Positions 1 through 8,123 of a DNA stretch of 64,000 bases are shown here, piece by piece. Numbering within the stretch: the first letter of the stretch is position 1; every line of letters begins with the position of its first letter. Source of the DNA: Mycolicibacterium bacteremicum (GTDB taxonomy: Bacteria > Actinomycetota > Actinomycetes > Mycobacteriales > Mycobacteriaceae); contig NZ_MVHJ01000026.1 in the NCBI RefSeq assembly GCF_002086115.1, positions 1 through 64,000 of the forward strand. The letters run 5' to 3'. The notes beneath the pieces are model-generated. The model saw only the letters and a program-made list of their open reading frames with translations, did no database searches and was not told the origin of the DNA. The translations under genes and the position numbers were made by a program.

Positions 1-27
1 CCGCCTGATACCACCCACCCCCAACGG

Positions 28-85
28 CGAGCGTGCGTGTCTGCGCCCGACACGCCGCGCCCGCACCCAAGTTTCCGCACGCTCG
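28..85. repeat. Intergenic inverted repeat, copy 1
   Basis: The arms CGAGCGTGCG (28-37) and CGCACGCTCG (76-85) are perfect complements around a loop of 38 bases. The left arm continues TGTCTGC, the same extension as in the element at 5609-5667, so the two belong to one small repeat family. It lies just before the ribosome binding site of the gene at 101 and could be the terminator hairpin of a gene outside the window. Confidence 0.7.
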
Positions 86-100
86 TGGAGAGGAGCCACA

Positions 101-1576
101 GTGACCATCGACCCCAGGACCCCGGTGCTCGTCGGGTTCGGCCAGACCAATCAGCGCGAGGAGAGCGCCACGACCGAGCCCGTCGACCTGATGGAGGCGG
201 CCGCCCGCGCCGCCGCCGACCCACGGGTGCTGGCAGCGGTCGACTCGGTGCGGATCGTGAACCTGCTGTCCTGGCGCTACCGCGACCCCGGCCTGCTGCT
301 GGCGCAGCGCATCGGTGCCGACTCCGCGTCCACCCGCTACACCCCGATCGGCGGCAACGTGCCGCAGTCGCTGGTGAACCAGGCCTGCCTCGACATCCAG
401 CAGGGTCGCAATGATGTGGTGCTGATCAGCGGCGGCGAAACCTGGCGCAGCAGAACGCGTCTGCGAGCCCGCGGGGAGAAGCTCGTCGGCACCAAGCAGG
501 ACGAGTCGGTGCCGCTGGCGCCGGGCTCGGATGACGAGTTCGCGCTCGCCGGCCCCGGTGAACTACGCATCCAGCTGGACCGGCCGGCGTTCGTGTACCC
601 GATGTTCGAGCAGGCGTTGCGCATCTCCTCGGGTGCCACGCCGGCCGAGCATCAGCGGCGCATCGGTGAACTGTGGTCGCGATTCAGCGCGGTCGCCGCG
701 GGGAATCCACACGCCTGGAATCAGGAGCCGGTGTCCGCCGACGAGATAGCGAACCCGGGGCCCAAGAACCGGATGATCAGCTCGCCCTACACCAAGCTGA
801 TGAATTCCAACAACATGGTCGATCAGGGTGCCGCACTGATCCTGATGTCCGCGGAGAAGGCAACCTACCTCCAGATCCCGACGGACCGTTGGATTTTCCC
901 GTACGCCGGGTCCGACGCGCACGACACCTACGAGATCAGCCACCGCGCCGAGTTCCACGGCTCACCCGCCATCCGGATCGGCGGGCAACGCGCGCTGGAA
1001 CTGTCCGGCACGGCGATCGAGGACATCGCGCTGGTCGACGTCTACTCCTGCTTCCCGTCGGCGGTGCAGGTCGCGGCCAACGAACTCGGCCTGGCTCTCG
1101 ATGACCCGCAAAGGCCGCTGACGGTCACCGGTGGTCTGACATTCGCCGGCGGACCGTGGAACAACTACGTGACGCACTCGATCGCCACGATGGCCGAACG
1201 GTTGCTCGCCCAACCCGGCAGCCGCGGACTGATCACCGCCAACGGCGGATATCTCACCAAGCACAGCTTCGGGGTTTACGGAACCGAGCCGCCGGGCCAC
1301 GAATTCCGCTGGGAGGACGTGCAGTCACGGGTCGATGCCGAACCCACCCGGGCCGCCGACGTCGAATGGGCCGGTGTGGGCACGGTGGAAACCTGGACGA
1401 CGCCGTTCGATCGGGACGGTGCGCCGGAGAAGGCGTTCCTGGCGGTGCGCACCGCACAGGACACCCGCACCCTGGCCGTGCTCACCGACCGCTCCGAGGC
1501 ACAGGCCAGCGTGGACGAGGACATCGCCGGCGCAAAGGTCACCGTGCGCGCCGACGGTACCGCCACGCTGGGCTGA
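101..1576 (+). CDS. Thiolase-fold protein (acetyl-CoA acetyltransferase-like, Rv1867-type)
   Basis: The 491-residue product has a thiolase-type layout: an N-terminal half with the DVVLISGGE strand (about 105-113) and a C-terminal half ending in glycine-rich segments (GGLTFAGGPW, ITANGGY). Lined up by eye on the DVV..GGE strand, the position of the thiolase nucleophilic cysteine is a glycine (about residue 85), and the usual GHP histidine motif is replaced by GGPWNNYVTHS. It may therefore bind acyl-CoA or carry out non-classical chemistry. The length and motifs recall M. tuberculosis Rv1867. The GTG start at 101 is supported by a GAGAGGAG ribosome binding site at 87-94. It converges with mdh with one base between the stop codons. 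Physiological role unknown. Confidence 0.8.
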   Translation: MTIDPRTPVLVGFGQTNQREESATTEPVDLMEAAARAAADPRVLAAVDSVRIVNLLSWRYRDPGLLLAQRIGADSASTRYTPIGGNVPQSLVNQACLDIQQGRNDVVLISGGETWRSRTRLRARGEKLVGTKQDESVPLAPGSDDEFALAGPGELRIQLDRPAFVYPMFEQALRISSGATPAEHQRRIGELWSRFSAVAAGNPHAWNQEPVSADEIANPGPKNRMISSPYTKLMNSNNMVDQGAALILMSAEKATYLQIPTDRWIFPYAGSDAHDTYEISHRAEFHGSPAIRIGGQRALELSGTAIEDIALVDVYSCFPSAVQVAANELGLALDDPQRPLTVTGGLTFAGGPWNNYVTHSIATMAERLLAQPGSRGLITANGGYLTKHSFGVYGTEPPGHEFRWEDVQSRVDAEPTRAADVEWAGVGTVETWTTPFDRDGAPEKAFLAVRTAQDTRTLAVLTDRSEAQASVDEDIAGAKVTVRADGTATLG

Positions 1577-1577
1577 C

Positions 1578-2567
1578 CTACAGCAGCCCCAGTGCTGCCA
1601 CGGCATCGCGTTCCTCGCGCAGTTCGGCCACCGAGGCGTCGATCCGGGCACGGGAGAAGGCGTTGATGTCCAGACCTTCGACGATCTCCCAGCGCCCGCC
1701 CACCGACCGGCACGGGAAGGAAGACACCAGGCCCTCGTCGACGCCGTAGGTGCCCGGTGAGGGGAGCGCCACCGAGGTCCAGTCGCCCTCCGGCGTGCCG
1801 TGCACCCAGTCGTCGATGTGATCGATGGCCCCGTTGGCCGCCGAGGCCGCCGAACTCGCGCCGCGGGCCTCGATGATCGCGGTGCCCCGGCGGGCCACCG
1901 TCGGTATGAAATCGTCGGCGAGCCAACGGGTGTCGGCGGCATAGTCGGCCCCGGAACGCCCGCCGACGACGGCGTGGAAGATATCGGGGTACTGGGTGGG
2001 GGAGTGATTGCCCCAGATCGTCATCCGGCTGATCTGGGTGACCGGCACCCGGGCGTGCCGGGCCAGCGCGGCGACAGCACGGTTGTGGTCGAGGCGCGTG
2101 AGCGCCGTGAACCGTTCGGACGGAATGTCGGGGGCGTGTGCCGATGCCACCAGTGCATTGGTGTTGGCCGGGTTTCCGACGACGAGCACGCGCACGTCGT
2201 GCGAGGCGCCGGCGTTGAGCGCCGCGCCCGCGGTGGCGAAGATCTGCGCGTTCGCGCCGAGCAGGTCGGCGCGCTCCATCCCCCTGGTCCGTGGCCGGGC
2301 GCCGATGAGCAGCGCGACGTTCGCTCCGTCGAAGGCCCGCACCGGGTCGTCGTGGATCTCGGTGCCGACCAACAACGGGAACGCACCGTCGTCGAGTTCC
2401 ATCACCACGCCTTCGGCGGCGCGGACCGCATCGGGCAGTTCGAGCAGTCGCAGCACGACCGGGGTGTCGTGGCCGAGCATCGCGCCCGCGGCGATCCGGA
2501 ACAGCGCCGCATAGCCGATCTGGCCGGCGGCGCCGGTGACGACGACGGTGGTCGGGGAGGGAGGCAT
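1578..2567 (-). CDS. mdh: Malate dehydrogenase
   Basis: NAD-dependent malate dehydrogenase, converting malate and oxaloacetate in the TCA cycle. The N-terminal Rossmann motif TGAAGQIGY, the GARPRTRGMERADLL substrate loop, the VVGNPANTNA segment, the catalytic-dyad stretch LTRLDHNRA (Asp) and WGNHSPTQYPD (His) are all present, and the length of 329 residues is normal for the cytosolic-type bacterial enzyme. I chose the ATG at 2567: a TAGGGT box lies 7 nt upstream, which fits a leaderless start, and it begins right at the Rossmann strand. A GTG at 2576 would add three residues. It is the last gene of the minus-strand run from osmC and lies just after the flavoprotein reductase, so co-transcription is also possible. 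Confidence 0.93.
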   Translation of the reverse strand: MPPSPTTVVVTGAAGQIGYAALFRIAAGAMLGHDTPVVLRLLELPDAVRAAEGVVMELDDGAFPLLVGTEIHDDPVRAFDGANVALLIGARPRTRGMERADLLGANAQIFATAGAALNAGASHDVRVLVVGNPANTNALVASAHAPDIPSERFTALTRLDHNRAVAALARHARVPVTQISRMTIWGNHSPTQYPDIFHAVVGGRSGADYAADTRWLADDFIPTVARRGTAIIEARGASSAASAANGAIDHIDDWVHGTPEGDWTSVALPSPGTYGVDEGLVSSFPCRSVGGRWEIVEGLDINAFSRARIDASVAELREERDAVAALGLL

Positions 2568-2586
2568 GGGTACCACCCTATCCGCA

Positions 2587-3819
2587 TCAGCTAAACAGTT
2601 CGGCGAGTGGCGTTTTCGGGTCGGCCAGTCGCTCCCGGTCGACCTTCTTTCCCGAGCGGATCACGGCCTTGATGTCGTCGAGGCCCTCCCAGATGTTCAC
2701 GTTCATCCCCGCCAGCACGCGGTCCTTCTTGTCCAGCCAGAAGGAGGTGTATTCGCGCTTGCCGACATCGCCGCGGAAGACGACGGCGTCGTATTCGGGG
2801 GCGTGACCCACGTATTCCATGCCCAGGTCGTACTGATCGGTGTAGAAGTAGGGCAGCTCGTCGTAGACACCCGGGTTTCCCATCATGCCGGCCACGGCGA
2901 CCGTGGGTTGTTTCTGGGCGTTGGCCCAGTGCTCGGTGCGGATCCTGGTGCCGAACAGCGGATGTTGGGCCGCGACGATGTCGCCGGCGGCGAAGATGTC
3001 GTCATCGCTGGTCTTCAGCGACGCATCCACCGCGAGCCCACCGTCGACGATGTCCAGACCGGCCCGTTCGGCCAGCCCCAGGTTCGGCTCCGCGCCCACC
3101 GCGATCAATACGGCGTCGGCGGGCACCGTGGAGCCGTCGCCGAGGCGCAGTCCGGTCGCCGGTCCACCGGCGGTGGTGGTGATGCCCTCGACGGTCGCGC
3201 CGAACTTGAACTCGACACCGTGCCCGGTGTGCAGACCGGTGAACACCTCGGCGTTCTCCCGGCCCAGCGCCTTCAGCAGCGGCAGGTCCGCGCTCTCGAC
3301 CACGGTGACGGCGATATCGCGGGATCGCGCCGCGGCGGCGACCTCCAGGCCGATCCAGCCCGCGCCGACGATGGCCAACCGCTGCCCGTGCTCGAGTGCC
3401 GACAGCAAGGCATCCGCATCGGCGATCGTACGCAACAGGTGCACCCCGTCGGCGTCGGCTCCTGGAATGTCCAACCGGCGTGGCCGTGATCCGGTGGCCA
3501 GCAACAGCTTATCGTAGTGCTCGTGTCGGCCCTGGTCGAAGGCGACCGCATGCGCGGCGGTGTCGATGGTGCTCACCTCGGTGCCCAGCCGCAGCTCCAC
3601 ATCGTGTTCGCGATACCAGTCCGCGTCCTGGACGGTGAAATCCGATGGTGTGGCCTTGCCGAGCAGATAGTCCTTGGACAGAGGTGGCCGCTCGTAGGGC
3701 AGCGCGGACTCGGTGCCGAACAGGATGATGCTGCCGTCGAAGTCGTTGTCGCGCAGCGCTTCGGCGGCCTTGGCGCCGGCCAGTCCGCCGCCGATGATCA
3801 CGAAGCTGGGCTTGGTCAT
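2587..3819 (-). CDS. FAD/NAD(P)-dependent ferredoxin reductase-type oxidoreductase
   Basis: A 410-residue flavoprotein of the rubredoxin/ferredoxin reductase family. The FAD-binding motif IIGGGLAGAKAAEAL is at residues 7-21, the NAD(P)-binding motif AIVGAGWIGLEVAAAA near 149-164, and the FAD-ribityl motif ASLKTSDDDIFAAGDIVA near 265-282. A C-terminal reductase domain follows. It likely passes electrons from NAD(P)H to a small iron-sulfur protein or P450 partner, but no ferredoxin lies beside it. M. tuberculosis Rv1869c looks like the counterpart. Its ATG overlaps the stop of the upstream HhH-GPD gene by 4 bp (ATGA), indicating translational coupling. Confidence 0.88.
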   Translation of the reverse strand: MTKPSFVIIGGGLAGAKAAEALRDNDFDGSIILFGTESALPYERPPLSKDYLLGKATPSDFTVQDADWYREHDVELRLGTEVSTIDTAAHAVAFDQGRHEHYDKLLLATGSRPRRLDIPGADADGVHLLRTIADADALLSALEHGQRLAIVGAGWIGLEVAAAARSRDIAVTVVESADLPLLKALGRENAEVFTGLHTGHGVEFKFGATVEGITTTAGGPATGLRLGDGSTVPADAVLIAVGAEPNLGLAERAGLDIVDGGLAVDASLKTSDDDIFAAGDIVAAQHPLFGTRIRTEHWANAQKQPTVAVAGMMGNPGVYDELPYFYTDQYDLGMEYVGHAPEYDAVVFRGDVGKREYTSFWLDKKDRVLAGMNVNIWEGLDDIKAVIRSGKKVDRERLADPKTPLAELFS

Positions 3820-4472
3820 GTCGTCTTCTCCATCTGCCGGGGTATGAGGGTGTCGCGCAGGTCGTCATCGAGTGATACCCGCACCAGCGCGGCGGCCAGC
3901 TTGGCCGATCTGCGTGGCGCCAAGCGATGCAGGCCCTCCGGGTCGGCGGGGAGACCCAGTTCGCGGGCAGCCTTGATCGCCCGGTCGTCGAAATAGGGCC
4001 GCACCCAGGGCCACACGTCCTGCACCTCGCGCAAGAAGATGTCCGCCCCCGTCGGGCCGATTCCCTTGAACTCCTGTAATGCGCGTTTGGCCGCTGCCAC
4101 ATCGTGTTCGGAGTTCTGGGCGAGGGCGCGCAGGTCGCCGGAGTACTGCTCGCGGACCCGGGTGGCCAGTTCGGTCAGTCGGGTCGCCGAGCTCTCGTCG
4201 TAACGGGTGTAGCGCGCACGCCCGAAGCAGGCGATCATCGTCTGTCGGCGGGATCGCACCACCGCATCCGGGGTACCCAGGCCGGCTTTGTGTAGTTCGC
4301 GCGCTGCGGCGGTGGCGATGTCGGCGCCGATGGGCTTACTGGCCAGCATGGCCAGCGTCAGTAGCTGGAACAGCGGGGCCGGAGTGTCCTTGAGCGTGAT
4401 ACCGGCATCCTCGGCATACGTCGTGCCGGCCTTCCGGAGCAGCCGTTCGGCCGTGTTCTGTGGACCAGACAT
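3816..4472 (-). CDS. HhH-GPD (endonuclease III-like) family protein
   Basis: A 218-residue protein with the helix-hairpin-helix plus following helix of the endonuclease III superfamily: the segment FKGIGPTGADIFLREVQ (about 146-162) carries the GIGP hairpin and is followed by the WVRPYFDDRAI helix, where an aspartate would be catalytic. The C-terminal four-cysteine iron-sulfur cluster of Nth is absent. A base-excision DNA glycosylase is possible, but the DNA substrate cannot be read from the sequence. M. tuberculosis Rv1870c appears to be the counterpart. I chose the ATG at 4472 because a longer frame would run into the TfoX-like gene. No Shine-Dalgarno is visible, and a weak TACCTC box sits 6 nt upstream. 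Confidence 0.75.
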   Translation of the reverse strand: MSGPQNTAERLLRKAGTTYAEDAGITLKDTPAPLFQLLTLAMLASKPIGADIATAAARELHKAGLGTPDAVVRSRRQTMIACFGRARYTRYDESSATRLTELATRVREQYSGDLRALAQNSEHDVAAAKRALQEFKGIGPTGADIFLREVQDVWPWVRPYFDDRAIKAARELGLPADPEGLHRLAPRRSAKLAAALVRVSLDDDLRDTLIPRQMEKTT

Positions 4473-4513
4473 CAGGTGGAGGTACCCCGGGCGCGGTCCG
4501 GCACAAACGTCGG

Positions 4514-4837
4514 CTACTTCGGCGGCAACGACCTCGCATGGCGGACGCCGCGATCGACCCAGGCGCGCAGTGCGCGCCCGGTGGACACCCCGGCCGCCGA
4601 CACCCGGACCCAGCCACGAACCTCGCGGCCCGACATCACCATCGGCTCGACATGTTCGCGGCCGAGCAGGCCCGCGGTGTCCTCGGCCGGTACCCGCACC
4701 ATCAGGCCACCCTGACCGGATACGCACACGGCCATGTTCCCGTTGATCAGGAAGGCCAGCCCGCCGAACATCCGGCGCTCGTCGGCCCCGCCGAGCAGCT
4801 CCCGTACGCGGTCGGCGAGATCCCGGTCGTAGGCCAT
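4514..4837 (-). CDS. TfoX N-terminal domain protein
   Basis: A 107-residue protein made only of a TfoX N-terminal domain. It starts MAYDRDLADRVRELL and contains the family signature RMFGGLAFLINGNMAVCV (about 22-39) and the later REVRGWVRV strand. The family is named after the competence regulator TfoX, but these short stand-alone actinobacterial versions have no proven function. The start at 4837 lies one base from the stop of the upstream reductase-like fragment, so it is co-translated within the osmC-mdh minus-strand run. Confidence 0.8.
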   Translation of the reverse strand: MAYDRDLADRVRELLGGADERRMFGGLAFLINGNMAVCVSGQGGLMVRVPAEDTAGLLGREHVEPMVMSGREVRGWVRVSAAGVSTGRALRAWVDRGVRHARSLPPK

Positions 4838-4838
4838 C

Positions 4839-5075
4839 TCAGTCCAGGTCCACCCGGATGGTCAGCAGGTCGCTGCCCATCGCGCGTACGACTGCACTGT
4901 TGAGTGGGGGTAGTTGGGCCGGCCGGATGTGCACCACCCGTCCGCCGACCGCGGTGCGCCGCGGCTCCCCGGACTTTCGGCCGGTGGTCTCCAGCGTGGT
5001 CACCGGCAGCCGGCGCCCCACCGGGTTGACGACACCACGCTGGACGCGGCGTTTGAGCGCGTTCAGGTCGGTCAT
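4839..5075 (-). pseudogene. Shrunken deazaflavin (F420)-dependent nitroreductase-family protein
   Basis: The 78-residue frame begins like a Ddn-type F420-dependent reductase (KRRVQRGVVNPVGRRLP, then TTGRKSGEPRRTAVGG at about residues 30-45). It then jumps, at about residue 48-55, straight to the family's usual last segment (LNSAVVRAMGSDLLTIRVDLD). Normal members are about 120-150 residues, so roughly 50 codons from the barrel core seem to be missing in frame. The reading frame is otherwise intact and tightly packed between osmC (9 bp) and the TfoX-like gene (1 bp). It is probably a decayed gene whose reading frame survives because it links neighbours, but a mini-protein cannot be excluded. 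Confidence 0.6.
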
Positions 5076-5084
5076 GCCGAGATT

Positions 5085-5552
5085 CTAAGCAGTGCCGGGC
5101 ACGCAGCGGACGTCGAAATTGACCGAGTTCGCGATGAAGCACAGGTGATGCGCCCGCTCATGGAGCGCGGGCAATGCATCGATGTGTCGGGGGTCCTTGA
5201 CGCGTACCGCGGGTCGCAACACGACCTCGGTGAAATGCCCGCCGCCATCCGGGGTTTCGGCCATCGTGCCCGACGGGTGGTCGGTATAGCCGGTGACGAC
5301 GATGCCGTCCTGTGCGCACAACCCCAGAAACCACAGCATGTGGCACTGGGACAGGGAGGCCACCAGCAGTTCCTCCGGGTTCCACCGGTGCGGATCGCCG
5401 CGGAAGGACGGATCCGAGCTGCCGGGGATCATCGGTTTGCCGGCACCGCTGATCTCGTGGGCGCGTTCGTAGTCGCGGTAGCCGCTGGTGCCGGTTCCGG
5501 TGTTACCGGTCCAGGTGATGTCCAGTTCGTAGCGGTGCGTCTTACCGGTCAT
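5085..5552 (-). CDS. OsmC family peroxiredoxin-like protein
   Basis: A 155-residue OsmC/Ohr-fold protein. Members reduce organic or fatty-acid hydroperoxides with two cysteines. The first is visible in ELLVASLSQCHMLWFL (about residue 77), the second in HERAHHLCFIANSVN near residue 138. The RWNPEELLVASL helix is typical. I chose the ATG at 5552 because a TACCGT box lies exactly 6 nt upstream, fitting a leaderless transcript, and no ribosome binding site precedes the longer GTG frame. It heads the minus-strand run osmC - reductase fragment - TfoX-like - HhH-GPD - reductase - mdh. Confidence 0.85.
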   Translation of the reverse strand: MTGKTHRYELDITWTGNTGTGTSGYRDYERAHEISGAGKPMIPGSSDPSFRGDPHRWNPEELLVASLSQCHMLWFLGLCAQDGIVVTGYTDHPSGTMAETPDGGGHFTEVVLRPAVRVKDPRHIDALPALHERAHHLCFIANSVNFDVRCVPGTA

Positions 5553-5558
5553 GATCAC

Positions 5559-5564
5559 ACGGTA
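5559..5564 (-). promoter_or_regulatory. -10 box of leaderless osmC-like gene
   Basis: On the minus strand TACCGT is followed by six bases and then the ATG at 5552. This spacing puts the transcription start on the A of the ATG. Confidence 0.5.
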
Positions 5565-5608
5565 GGTGCCCACCCGAGGGCCGGTCCGAGGTGGGCGCCT
5601 CTTTCCGC

Positions 5609-5667
5609 CGAGCGTGCGTGTCTGCTGGTCGACACACCGTGTCAGGACCTACAAACACGCACGCTCG
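5609..5667 (-). terminator. lon terminator hairpin; intergenic inverted repeat copy 2
   Basis: The 13-base arms CGAGCGTGCGTGT (5609-5621) and ACACGCACGCTCG (5655-5667) are perfectly complementary. The loop holds a second small hairpin (GACAC/GTGTC). It begins 6 bp after the lon stop codon, so it is well placed to end lon transcription before osmC. There is no T-run. The arm sequence is shared with the element at 28-85. Confidence 0.65.
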
Positions 5668-5672
5668 TCGGG

Positions 5673-7994
5673 TTATGCCGCCGCAGTCGCACCCTGGGCG
5701 GCCGGCTCCAGTGCCAGCGCGACGATCTCGGCCACATCGGTCATCGGCCGGACCTCCAGCGCGTCGAGCACCTCGGCCGGAACCTCATCCAGGTCGGGCT
5801 CGTTGCGCTGCGGGATGAAGACCGTCTTCAGCCCGGCCCGTTGAGCGGCAAGCAGTTTCTGCTTGACGCCGCCGATGGGCAGCACCCGGCCGTTCAGCGT
5901 GACCTCACCGGTCATCCCGACATCGCCGCGGACCTGGCGACCGGTGGCCATCGACACCAGCGCCGTCACCATCGTGACGCCGGCCGACGGACCGTCCTTG
6001 GGCACCGCGCCGGCCGGCACGTGCACGTGGATCTGGCGATCCAGCGACGTCGGGTCGACGCCCAGCTGCTCGGCATGCGCCCGCACGTAGGACAGCGCGA
6101 TCTGCGCCGACTCCTTCATCACGTCACCCAGCTGACCGGTGAGCTTCAGACCCGGTTCGGCGTCGACCGATCCGGCCTCGATGTAAAGCACGTCGCCGCC
6201 CAGGCCGGTGACGGCCAGACCGGTCGCCACGCCCGGCACCGCGGTGCGTTCGTCGGAGTCCGGGGTGAACCGCGGACGGCCCAGGTACTCGACGAGATCC
6301 GGCTCGTCGACCGTGATGGCCGCCGGCTCGACGGCCAGCTTGGTCGTCACCTTCCGCAACGCCTTGGCCAGCAGCCGCTCGAACTGGCGCACACCCGGCT
6401 CGCGGGTGTAGTCGGCGGCGATTTTGCGCAGCGCGGCGTCGGTGACCGTGATCTCCTCGGCCGTCAACGCCGCCCGCTCGGCCTGTCGCGGCAGCAGGTA
6501 ATCCCGGGCGATGGCCACCTTGTCGTCCTCGGTGTACCCGTCGATCTGGATCAGCTCCATGCGGTCCAGCAGCGCCGACGGGATGTTCTCGATGACGTTG
6601 GCGGTCGCCAGGAACACCACATCGGACAGATCCAGGTCCAGCTCCAGGTAGTGGTCGCGGAACGTGTGGTTCTGTGCCGGGTCCAGCACCTCCAGCAGGG
6701 CCGAGGACGGGTCACCGCGGTAGTCGGAGCCGACCTTGTCGATCTCGTCGAGCAGCACGACCGGGTTCATCGAACCCGCCTCGCCGATGGCCCGCACGAT
6801 GCGGCCGGGCAGCGCGCCGACATAGGTGCGCCGGTGCCCGCGGATCTCGGCCTCGTCGCGCACACCGCCGAGGGCGACGCGGACGAACTTGCGGCCCAGG
6901 GCGCGCGCCACCGACTCGCCCAGCGAGGTCTTACCGACACCGGGAGGGCCGGCCAGCACCATCACCGCACCGGAGCCGCGGCCGCCGACGACCGACATGT
7001 TGCGCTGAGCCCGGCGAGCCCGCACCGCCAGATACTCGACGATGCGATCCTTGACGTCGTCCAGCCCATGGTGATCGGCGTCCAAGATCTCGCGAGCCCC
7101 CTTGAGGTCCGCGGAATCCTCGGTGCGCTCGTTCCACGGCAGGTCCAGCACCGTGTCCAGCCAGGTCCGGATCCAGCCGCCCTCGGGGCTCTGATCGCTG
7201 GAGCGCTCCAGCTTGCCGACCTCGCGCAGCGCGGCCTCGCGGACCTTCTCGGGCAGATCGGCGGCCTCGACGCGGGCCCGGTAATCCTCAGATCCCTCGG
7301 GTTCACCCTCGCCGAGTTCCTTGCGGATGGCCGCCAGCTGTTGGCGCAGCAGGAATTCCTTCTGCTGCTTGTCCATTCCGGCCCGGACGTCCTCGGCGAT
7401 CTTGTCGTTCACCTCGGTCTCGGCCAGGTGCTCGCCGGTCCAGTCGATCAAGAGCTGGAGCCGACGACCGACATCGGAGGTTTCCAGCAACTCACGCTTC
7501 TGCACGTCGGTCAGGTACGACGCGTAACCGGCCGTGTCGGCCAGTGCGGACGGATCGCTGATCTTGTTGACCACATCCACGATCTGCCACGCCTCGCGAC
7601 GCTGCAGCATGGCCAGCAGCAGCTTCTTGTACTCGGCCGCCAGGGCTGTGGTCTCCGCGGAGACCTCGGCTTCGGCGACCGGTTCCACCTCGACCCACAG
7701 TGCCGCGCCTGGTCCGGTGGTGCCGGAGCCGATGTGCGCGCGGGTCTCACCCTTGACGACGGCAGCGGCGCCGCCCCCGGGAACACGGCCGACCTGCACG
7801 ATCGAGGCCAGCACGCCGTAGGTGGGGTAGCGGTCGTCCAGGCGCGGGGCGATGAGCAGCTTGCCGGTCTCGCTGGCTTGCGCGGCGTCGACCGCGGCAC
7901 GGGCAGCGTCGTCGAGCTCGATGGGCACCACCATGCCGGGCAGCACGATGGGTTCACTGACGAACAGGACCGGGACTGCGATGGCTTCAGACAT
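5673..7994 (-). CDS. lon: ATP-dependent protease Lon
   Basis: A 773-residue Lon (LonA) protease that degrades damaged and regulatory proteins in the cytoplasm. It contains an N-terminal substrate-binding domain, the Walker A motif GPPGVGKTS near residue 350, Walker B VVLLDEIDKVG near 415, and the C-terminal Ser-Lys protease domain with PKDGPSAGVTMVTAL (Ser near 670) and GGVKQKLLAA (Lys near 712). I chose the ATG at 7994 because TTTGGAGG directly precedes it; the longer frame to 8087 has no such site. M. smegmatis has Lon while M. tuberculosis lacks it, which points to an environmental mycobacterium. Confidence 0.96.
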   Translation of the reverse strand: MSEAIAVPVLFVSEPIVLPGMVVPIELDDAARAAVDAAQASETGKLLIAPRLDDRYPTYGVLASIVQVGRVPGGGAAAVVKGETRAHIGSGTTGPGAALWVEVEPVAEAEVSAETTALAAEYKKLLLAMLQRREAWQIVDVVNKISDPSALADTAGYASYLTDVQKRELLETSDVGRRLQLLIDWTGEHLAETEVNDKIAEDVRAGMDKQQKEFLLRQQLAAIRKELGEGEPEGSEDYRARVEAADLPEKVREAALREVGKLERSSDQSPEGGWIRTWLDTVLDLPWNERTEDSADLKGAREILDADHHGLDDVKDRIVEYLAVRARRAQRNMSVVGGRGSGAVMVLAGPPGVGKTSLGESVARALGRKFVRVALGGVRDEAEIRGHRRTYVGALPGRIVRAIGEAGSMNPVVLLDEIDKVGSDYRGDPSSALLEVLDPAQNHTFRDHYLELDLDLSDVVFLATANVIENIPSALLDRMELIQIDGYTEDDKVAIARDYLLPRQAERAALTAEEITVTDAALRKIAADYTREPGVRQFERLLAKALRKVTTKLAVEPAAITVDEPDLVEYLGRPRFTPDSDERTAVPGVATGLAVTGLGGDVLYIEAGSVDAEPGLKLTGQLGDVMKESAQIALSYVRAHAEQLGVDPTSLDRQIHVHVPAGAVPKDGPSAGVTMVTALVSMATGRQVRGDVGMTGEVTLNGRVLPIGGVKQKLLAAQRAGLKTVFIPQRNEPDLDEVPAEVLDALEVRPMTDVAEIVALALEPAAQGATAAA

Positions 7995-8005
7995 CAAACC
8001 TCCAA

Positions 8006-8028
8006 AGTTGATTCTGATGCACTCAACT
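8006..8028. promoter_or_regulatory. Inverted repeat in the lon leader
   Basis: AGTTGA (8006-8011) and TCAACT (8023-8028) form a palindrome with an 11-base spacer, 12 bp upstream of the lon start. It overlaps the region where an operator would act. It matches neither the HspR HAIR consensus nor the ClgR site well, so the regulator is unknown. Confidence 0.35.
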
Positions 8029-8123
8029 AAGTGTGGGTCCAGGTTGTTCCCGAGGTGGGGGGCGGTGCGCTGTGGGCGAACGCACACTGTGGCGTCAGGT
8101 CGGATGTTGCTCGACGAACCGGG

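Noticed and set aside
28..85. Ends of an insertion sequence
   Set aside because: The inverted repeats have no transposase between or near them and no flanking direct repeats were seen. They look like hairpin elements.
4914..8030. Very long plus-strand open frame opposite lon
   Set aside because: It lies almost wholly antisense to the Lon gene, whose ATPase and protease motifs are intact. High GC content routinely keeps such antisense frames open.
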